The notes below the pieces were generated by a model. That model was not told where the DNA came from, did not search any database, and worked only from the letters and a program-made list of their open reading frames with translations. The position numbers and the translations under genes were made by a program. From NCBI GenBank assembly GCA_903813345.2, contig CAIIXF020000168.1, positions 1 to 25,000 on the forward strand: DNA of 25,000 nucleotides, written 5' to 3'. This document shows positions 19,110 through 25,000 of the stretch, one piece after another. Source of the stretch: Owenia fusiformis (Eukaryota; Annelida; Polychaeta; Sabellida; Oweniidae). Each line of letters begins with the position of its first letter. Position 1 is the first letter of the stretch.

Positions 19110-20172
19110 TATTATCCTATGCCAAGTAGAGTTTTAGGGAGATAAGTTGGTAAGATATATTCCGTATCCTGATTTTGAGGTTTCCATATCCAGAACCTCC
19201 ATATCTCCCGCCATATCTCCCGCTTCGGTGCATATCTTCCCGCTTCGGTGCATATCTTCCCGCTTCCGGTAAGTAGTGGAAATGCAATAAATGACTTTGC
19301 ATAAGCACGCCCGGTGATCGTGAATATGGGACGGAGGGGGGGGGGGGGAGCAGGCAATTTCTGCTAGGATATTCAACAAATCTGGAAGATTTATTTTTTC
19401 AAGAAAGTTTACTATGTGAAATAAAAAATAATCGAAAATAATGAATTTGGGACGGAGGGGGGGGGGGGGGGAAGGGACGGAGGGGGGACCAATATGTATA
19501 TAAGACATGATTAGAGATGTTTCGCGACTTTAAGTCCTTTTACTCCAAATGTCCCCATTTTTCAGTCTCCAGGGGTATATCATCCAGTTTCTTACTAAGT
19601 TAATGAGTTCATTTTTCAAATACAAGAATTCGTGTGAAGTTGTTTCACTTCATAGAATTATTACTCCCCCCCCCCTCCGTCCCCTCCCCCCCTCCGTCCC
19701 ATTTTAATTATTTTCGATTATTTTTTATTTTACGTATGGAAACTTATTTTATAAATTCAGCAATAACATTAACTTAGTTATGATAACATCACTTACAAGT
19801 ATTTATTACAGGTCGTGTAGTCCATTGTTGCTTGATTTATAGCAAAAACTTTGACTTTTGCACGTTGGTTGCGTTGCACCTTTTTTAATAGATCTTGTAT
19901 CTTAAAAGACTATCGGTTGAAAAATAATCCTAGAATACCTAACATATTTTATCATACCGTGCGCTTATTCAATTTGCAATTCAATCGTAAACTCTGTCTT
20001 GAAAAAATAATTTTACCAGATTTGTTGAATTTTCTAGCGGAAATTGCCTGCTCCCCCCCTCCGTCCCATTTTCACGATCACCGGGCGTGATAAGAATGAT
20101 TTGATTGTTTTTACACCTTGTACTATTGAAATGGCCATATGCACCTGAAACTCTACTTGGTATAGGATAAAG
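19110..20172. mobile_element. 1.06-kb foldback element with G/C homopolymer runs
   Basis: Outer ends TATCCTATGCCAAGTAGAGT and, reversed, TATCCTATACCAAGTAGAGT. Inner arms at 19305-19410 and 20000-20095 pair through CACGCCCGGTGATCGTGAA, GGGACGGAGGGGGG and AGCAGGCAATTTCYGCTAG. Further inverted segments at about 19420-19500 and 19665-19735 (GGGACGGAGG runs, AATAAAAAATAATCGAAAAT) make it a fold within a fold. A tandem CCCGCTTCGGTGCATATCTT repeat lies at 19200-19270. No protein is recognised. Confidence 0.75.
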
Positions 20173-20174
20173 CA

Positions 20175-20313
20175 GTTATGTACGGTCGGTTTGGATATTG
20201 GGTTCATCCCTCGTGAGATATGCACATCTACCTTCGGTCCCTACGGTCCCTCAGGTAGATATGCATATCTCCCTCTGGATAAACCCCATATCCAAAACCT
20301 CCCAGTACATAAC
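20175..20313. repeat. 139-bp hairpin element directly beside the foldback element
   Basis: GTTATGTACGGTCGGTTTGG... pairs with the end read backwards, GTTATGTACTGGGAGGTTTT..., then GGATATKGGGTT and AGATATGCAYATCTACC inner arms enclose a tip with TTCGGTCCCTACGGTCCCTC. Its AT stem and GC-rich tip recall the hairpins at 16191 and 23440. Confidence 0.8.
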
Positions 20314-21017
20314 CCTTATTTATGTATTTTCCATCTTTATCTTAACATTCTTGGTGCATTTTGACCGGAGATTTAAAGACCTGACTAAACCTTTGCTGTC
20401 AGTCTCTAAGATTGCTGATAACATTGGTTTCCAGCCGAGTCTCATTTTTATGTTGAACTTCTCATATTGCTTTAACATATTCATTAACGTAGAAGTCCAA
20501 TGGGACATTATCAGGCAAATATGGGCCATTGTACAAAAAGGTTAATGTCAAGACATTCAATTGTAAGATTAATGTTTTCTTTGGTTTGTGCATTGGAGCA
20601 TTGACTGTGGAGGTGCCCTATTGACTTTCCTATTAATCCAGGGACCCTTTTTATAAGCACTTATATACTCTTTTCTTTGATTATACTTGTGACATTACTT
20701 AGTTCTGATATGTATCAATAATACCGTTATACTAAAGAGAATACTATGGCAGCAAGAATACAATATTGAACAAAACAAAAAACTGATAACAAATACAATA
20801 ATAAACACTATTTCAAATGGTTATATTTTAGCAATTTATCACAATTTAGCGATATCATGAAACTGCTCCGCATACCCCTCACCACCGTAACCATGACAAC
20901 CGTAACTTTAACACATTTAGACTATATGTTATAAAAGTTGGTAGATGTATTGTAATGTAGTTCCCCTACAATCTGTTGTGATTTCATCACAAAAAAACTA
21001 AATCTCTTAAAATTAGA
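20314..21017. other. Interior of the TIR block, nothing recognised
   Basis: Open frames at 20320-20545 on both strands show no known motif. 20872-20912 mirrors sequence near 18905-18955, as noted for the TIR block. Confidence 0.4.
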
Positions 21018-21083
21018 GTATTTGTATCTTTACTTTCCGGACACCCTGTATATAGTATGTAATTAAACCACGAAATAATTTTA

Positions 21084-21388
21084 GTATACTAGTACCAGGG
21101 GCGGATCTGGGAACCAACAAGGGGGGGGGGGCCCAAATTTCAGGTCAGAGAAAAAATTTGGGCCCCTAAAACGCAAAGTGGGCCCAAATTTTGAAATTTT
21201 GAGGCCCATTTTCTTCAAAATTTGGCCTGAATTTAAAAAATGACCGAAAAGCCCGACTTTTTGGGGCCTTAAGGCCTTTTTGGCCCAAAATGTTTTTTGG
21301 GCCGAATTTTTTTTTCTGGGCCCACCCAAGGGGGGGGGGGGCGGGCCCCCAGCCCCCCCCCTAATCCGATCCGCCAGTGAGTACTGTA
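21084..21388. mobile_element. Decayed TIR element of the CAGGGGCGGATC type
   Basis: The left part, AGTATACTAGTACCAGGGGC then GGATCTGGG, and the right part read backwards, AGTATACAGTACTCACTGGC then GGATCGG, form inverted ends. AGTAC flanks both CAGGGGCGGATC-like ends and may be part of a target duplication. The interior is a low-complexity series of GGGCCCAAATTT / TTTTTGGGCC words and G or C runs. The 117-residue minus frame over it is just that repeat. Ends of this type are common in animal hAT-like MITEs. Confidence 0.7.
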
Positions 21389-22282
21389 TACTGTATACCA
21401 GTACTCCCTCGATTTTTTTCGTTATCACAAGCAATATCTAAACCAATGCTATTGGCCATGCCGACAAGGAAAATCATTAGCGAAAGTTAAGACACCACTG
21501 GTTTAATACTAACTTCTATGTGAAAAAACAAAAGGATGCTTTTGAATAATGGCGCAGACTTCAGTTCAACACGTGTATCTGTATTTAAAGATGAATTGAA
21601 TGGTAGTTATTAAGGAAAAGTGACAAAGTAATTAAATACCCAAATTTGACAAGAAGTTAACAAAATATAAGTTGCTTTTTTTTTTTTTTTTATTACGCAT
21701 TTCACGTGCAAAAGCAAAATATGAAAGAGTATACCTGTTCAAACACAAACCTAACAAAATCAAAATATCGTTTGTATCAACGGTCACATATGCATGCAGC
21801 TATTAAGTGTTTATTGCGAACAATTATGAAAAGCTCGAGGGTAAAACATATCAACGAGGAAATTGGCCTTTTTTGGCTCGGGCTCATTAATATGCTCTGG
21901 TTTAATATGTTTGCCACAAAATAAAGATACTAAATACTACATTATATTATCAGATGAAGTTTCAGATCATATACGTAAATCATGTTCTCTCTGTAAATTA
22001 ATGCATGATACAGTATAACAGAAAAGAGGAGGGGGTGTGCACGTTTCTATTTTCGTTCATTTTATATCGTAATGCACAAAATGAGCAGTGATGAGAAAGT
22101 TGATGTGTTACAAAATGTCATTCTTCCGGTAAATATAACTTATGGGAATATATGAACTGATTTTGAATCTGAACTTAACGTTTTTTTAACAAAATATCAT
22201 ATCGTTTATAGCCTATTACATAACTCAGCAGTGGGGCGGTCATACAAGCCAGTCATATGCGTGTAGTTTTAAAGGGTTCCGA
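21389..22282. other. Unassigned AT-rich sequence with a T16 tract
   Basis: Contains a run of about 16 T at 21676-21691. The 72-codon plus frame at 21706-21924 has no recognised domain. Nothing else can be supported. Confidence 0.4.
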
Positions 22283-22669
22283 TTAGCATCCCGTATAAAA
22301 ACAATATGGCGGCTCCAGGCGAATCAACTGGATCAGTCCATTTTTAAGAAATAAGGGGAGTTCTCTAAAATCCAGTTTATTGAAATTGTCTTTGAGATAA
22401 AGAAATCCGTTTATAATGATTTTGAAAACGTTATCCAAAGAGTGATTGCGTTCAAAGAATACATGTACAATAGCCAATATAAATCCTTGTTATTAGAAAC
22501 CGGTTTGTCTTGCTTTGTTTCATTTGTAAGATATTTCATATGCCAAGCTGTGTGCTATTACGTTATGGGGAAATTTAGATGCCAATTTTTCCTTATTATA
22601 CACAAATAGAAGATCCTGAAACTTCACCCATAAATGTGGAATTGATTTGTCAAAATAAAAATCACCCTT
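22283..22669 (-). pseudogene. Possible decayed coding remnant, unknown family
   Basis: One minus-strand frame runs for about 129 codons broken only by three clustered stops (one at 22520-22522 and an adjacent TAA TAA near 22497). The pieces on either side look protein-like rather than random: FDKSIPHLWVKFQDLL, KLASKFPHNVIAHSLAYEIS, then NGFLYLKDNFNKLDFRELPL. This fits an old transposon protein with stop mutations, but I cannot name it, and chance open frames of this size do occur. No start, splice site or flanking repeats could be tied to it. Confidence 0.25.
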
Positions 22670-23439
22670 TTATAAATGTGTGACGATCTATAATATACTT
22701 ATGCTATATAACAGTTAGAGGTGTTGACACAACAACCTCGAACCTGTGAACCCTTGAGTATTATTCCGGGATCGGGCCTTTTATACTAAACGGTGAGCAA
22801 CACCAGAAACGAGCGTTCGATTTGCTAAACGATATGCGTCACCCTTTAAAGAACTTTAAACAAAACATCTCAGTTTTAGCACTGAGTTGTACACATTTGC
22901 CTGAAAATTCTATGGATTCATGATACCACAGATTGCATTGTTGTCACTTAATCCCGGAAAGAATTAATCCATACCGTCGTAATAGTTTTTGTTACACGAC
23001 TGACAAATATTTTCTCTGTTCTTTTGATTCCGCACATGGATGTTTTTCTTTTTGGATCCTGGCACGTCTGTAGTTAGCTTACCTGTCTGTGTATACTTAC
23101 AGTTACTACTATATAGTTCCTTCTTGAATTAAAACAATGTTATGGGGAAAACTTTTGGAATAAGTGAGTATACTGTCTATCACCTTTTATATATTGGATA
23201 GAGAAGGAGCTTGAAAATTAATTTGGTCATATACAAGCATGTATTACATACCTAGCGAAGCATTTGTATGGAAGTCAATGGGAAAGTTAGCGAGCTATAT
23301 CCACCGATATTGCCCGATTACCCCGATATAGCCCGCTTACCTCGTTTTGATATTAGATTTCTTTAATAACCATGATAATATCATGACGTCACGTCATTGA
23401 TACAAAGTAACCATGGGAACAAAGGCATGTAATACATCA
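22670..23439. other. Unassigned sequence
   Basis: ATGTATTACAT (about 23238) and its complement ATGTAATACAT (about 23427) face each other 190 bp apart and may bound a small element containing CGATATTGCCCG-type repeats (23300-23335). No gene recognised. Confidence 0.35.
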
Positions 23440-23551
23440 GTTATGTCACTATGACGTGAAATATGCCTTCGTTCTTGCCCAAATATAGAGCCTCCCAAGG
23501 TCGGCCTATATTGGGAGAACTCAGGCATATTTCACGTCATAGTGACATAAC
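23440..23551. repeat. 112-bp stepped hairpin
   Basis: GTTATGTCACTATGACGTGA with AATATGCCT pairs perfectly with AGGCATATT and TCACGTCATAGTGACATAAC. The inner arms GTTCTTGCCCAAATATAG / CCTATATTGGGAGAAC enclose a tip GCCTCCCAAGGTCGG. The stem contains TGACGT/ACGTCA, a CREB-like half palindrome, which may be incidental. Confidence 0.85.
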
Positions 23552-24366
23552 CTCTAAATGTTACCCCCCTCTACTTGATTTAACAGATTTCTTCTTATGT
23601 TGTAGTGGGGGTCACATTGCAAGGACTTGTAGCTAGACTACGAATAAGTGAGAGCTGGCCATTGTCTAATGTTGATGAATGACAAAGGGGGTGGGGGTAT
23701 ATTAAAATTTATAATCACATGACATTTATAATCATAAGATACTCAGATCGCCATGACGACGATGACCGCTCACTTTTGCATTTTGGGTTGGTATATTCTA
23801 TATCGTCTCCCAGATTTATAAAACTAGCATTATAAAACAAACCAGCCTGTGCTCAATAGTGCCATTATAGTTGATGTTGTATTGGATATTAGACATCCAT
23901 ATTTTGTGAACATACATGCTGATAATCACGTTCAAAATTCGTGTCAACGAGGACACGTTAAGAGGGCACATTTACTCAAGAGAGTATATCGTAGACTTAT
24001 AATAAAAATCTGAATTCACTTTAAACATGCCTCTCCGTTTGTAAAAACATTTTCTCAAATGACATGGAGATACAAAATAAATTTGTGAAAAGGCGCAGTG
24101 TTGGTACAAACATTTACATCCCCTTATGGTCCAGGTGACACATCCTAGTTTTGAGCATTTTAGTCGTCTTAAGAGAGATTTTAGAAAATAAAGAGATCTG
24201 TGGACGTAATATTTTTACTGTGGATAAGTGTTTATGAGATACACTTGCAATATTTAGATTAACAATTGGGAAAATATTGTTGCATATGTTCTTATTTTGC
24301 TTTGACATATAATTTTACATTTTTAAACGAAATGGCTTCTTGACTTTTTTAACGTATTCCTGGGCC
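23552..24366. other. Unassigned AT-rich sequence
   Basis: A plus-strand frame without an ATG (about 23834-24014) and a 64-codon minus frame (24114-24308) show no recognised motif. This stretch occupies the place where the 3' flank would sit if the second cysteine exon were arranged like the first copy; it does not resemble that flank. Confidence 0.4.
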
Positions 24367-24558
24367 TCAGCCGCCACCGTGACCGGCTGCATTTGTAAAA
24401 CTACATCGCTTGTAAATAGTATTTTCATGTTGATGGTCGAAAACACAGTCTAGCCCTTCCTCCATGCAGAATCCAAACACTTTGGTTGTGTCACCATCGG
24501 TTTGACTACACAGGTCACCCTCTTTCAGTTGACAACGACGTTTCTCTGGATCAGTACA
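24367..24558 (-). CDS. Second copy of the six-cysteine peptide exon (partial gene)
   Basis: An open exon of 63 codons plus TGA, bounded by an acceptor (GCGTATTAATAG before the first Cys codon) in the same phase 0 as the copy at 10194-10373. The first 56 codons differ from that copy by three bases: one silent (GAT/GAC), one Lys to Met and one Trp to Gly. All six cysteines and their spacing are kept. The C-terminus differs: it ends Asn-Ala-Ala-Gly-His-Gly-Gly-Gly instead of Asn-Glu-Val-Gly. The signal-peptide exon is not found before the window end; with an intron like the first copy's it would start past 25000. Intron sequence next to the exon is also related (AGACAGGTGA in both), but this copy has an AT repeat inserted. 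Probably a functional paralogue, or a recent pseudogene if exon 1 is lost. Confidence 0.65.
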   Translation of the reverse strand, partial: CTDPEKRRCQLKEGDLCSQTDGDTTKVFGFCMEEGLDCVFDHQHENTIYKRCSFTNAAGHGGG

Positions 24559-24562
24559 CTAT

Positions 24563-24645
24563 TAATACGCAGTGAATATGAAATATAGTGCAACATTTAT
24601 GAAATATAGTACAATATGAAATATAGTGCAATAAAAATGATATTT
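24563..24645. repeat. Short tandem repeat ATGAAATATAGTGCAA
   Basis: Three imperfect copies of ATGAAATATAGTGCAA lie just inside the intron of the second peptide copy, close to its acceptor. The first peptide copy lacks them. A small GGTAA duplication (ACCACAAGGTAAGGTAATAC) follows at about 24794. Confidence 0.7.
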
Positions 24646-25000
24646 AGAGACAGGTGATATTTTTATCAATGGGACAATTTACGATAATTGACATTTTAAA
24701 AATCAGTTGTTGTACTAGAGACTGCGACATATATGTTGATTTTATGGACATGCAATGTGTTATTTTTTGTCGACCAGACTTTAAGCAATCATTACCACAA
24801 GGTAAGGTAATACCACAAGGTAATATTGCTTATATTTTTAAAAATATCACTTTAATGATGGATTTTTAGACAATTAAGAAATATTTTATTTTTTCGGCAA
24901 ATATAAACTCGGATTTCTTAACATAAAATGTATTGATTGCGTTGATATATTTGAGCATGTTAATAAAATGTATGTACTACCAACTCTTGAAAGCGGGATG
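24646..25000. other. Presumed intron of the second peptide copy, to the window end
   Basis: No minus-strand signal-peptide exon with a GT donor could be found. The 71-codon plus frame at 24654-24869 has no recognised features. AGACAGGTGA near 24647 aligns with the intron of the first peptide copy. Confidence 0.4.

Larger units (their letters stand above)
17666..21048. mobile_element. 3.4-kb block bounded by mariner-type TIRs and TA, no transposase, heavily nested
   Basis: The left end, TACAGGGTGTCCGGAAAGTA continuing AAGATACAAAT, is repeated perfectly for 31 bases in reverse at the right end. Weaker likeness continues for about 60 bp more (GATGAAAT, ACAGATTRTAG). Counting the TA as target site gives TA at 17664-17665 and 21049-21050, as in Tc1/mariner. 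A second inverted match lies inside: GGTTGTTATGGTAACAGGAG (about 18918) against 20872-20912. No transposase is visible. The interior holds the TGGGACT minisatellite, a foldback element and a hairpin, listed separately. It is either a large non-autonomous element or a small one swollen by later insertions. Confidence 0.75.

Noticed and set aside
21081-21434. 117-codon minus-strand frame rich in Gly, Pro, Lys and Phe
   Set aside because: It translates GGGCCCAAATTT low-complexity sequence of a TIR element; no domain is present.
22305-22346. ATGGCGGCTCC... as the start of a plus-strand gene
   Set aside because: The frame stops after 13 codons without a GT donor.

Overview
This is nuclear DNA from an animal, probably an invertebrate. 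It is AT-rich, and its real genes are split into short GT-AG exons separated by introns filled with short inverted-repeat transposons, minisatellites and palindromes. No ribosomal RNA, operon or prokaryotic-type gene was seen. The species cannot be fixed from the sequence. The abundance of MITE-like elements and the form of the transposon gene at 12.4-13.3 kb would suit a marine invertebrate, but that is inference.

Three genes or gene remnants stand out. (1) On the + strand, about 4.3-9.14 kb (possibly from 3.46 kb), lies an intron-split TRM10-family tRNA (position 9) methyltransferase, most like TRMT10B. Seven exons join in frame to a stop at 9137. (2) On the - strand, 10950-10194, lies a two-exon gene for a small secreted six-cysteine peptide of 83 residues that I do not recognise. 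Its 3' flank is duplicated at 17.22-17.56 kb, and its cysteine exon is duplicated at 24.37-24.56 kb with the reading frame intact. (3) On the + strand, 12.4-13.3 kb, lies a broken transposon-type gene with a basic N-terminus and a cysteine-rich C-terminus like a degenerate PHD finger. It is interrupted by a 136-bp palindrome.

Layout: 0-4.3 kb holds transposon wreckage: a 430-bp palindrome, a hairpin, a 14-bp minisatellite, two copies of a 'CAGGCCTGTCAACT' element (one with a clean target duplication) and blocks of AGTTTACAC-type repeats. 4.3-9.14 kb is TRMT10B, whose introns hold a third copy of that element, a tandem repeat of about 130 bp and two MITEs. 9.14-11.0 kb holds the convergent tail and the peptide gene. 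11.0-17.2 kb holds the broken transposon gene and several palindromes. 17.2-17.56 kb is the duplicated 3' flank. 17.66-21.05 kb is a nested, foldback-rich block bounded by 31-bp TIRs and a TA duplication. 21.05-24.3 kb is mostly unassigned, with a GGCGGATC element, a possible coding remnant and another hairpin. 24.37-24.56 kb is the second cysteine exon; its signal-peptide exon would lie past the window end.

The peptide genes and TRMT10B have no evident functional link; they are convergent neighbours. The most notable feature is the young, transposon-interrupted peptide gene family.
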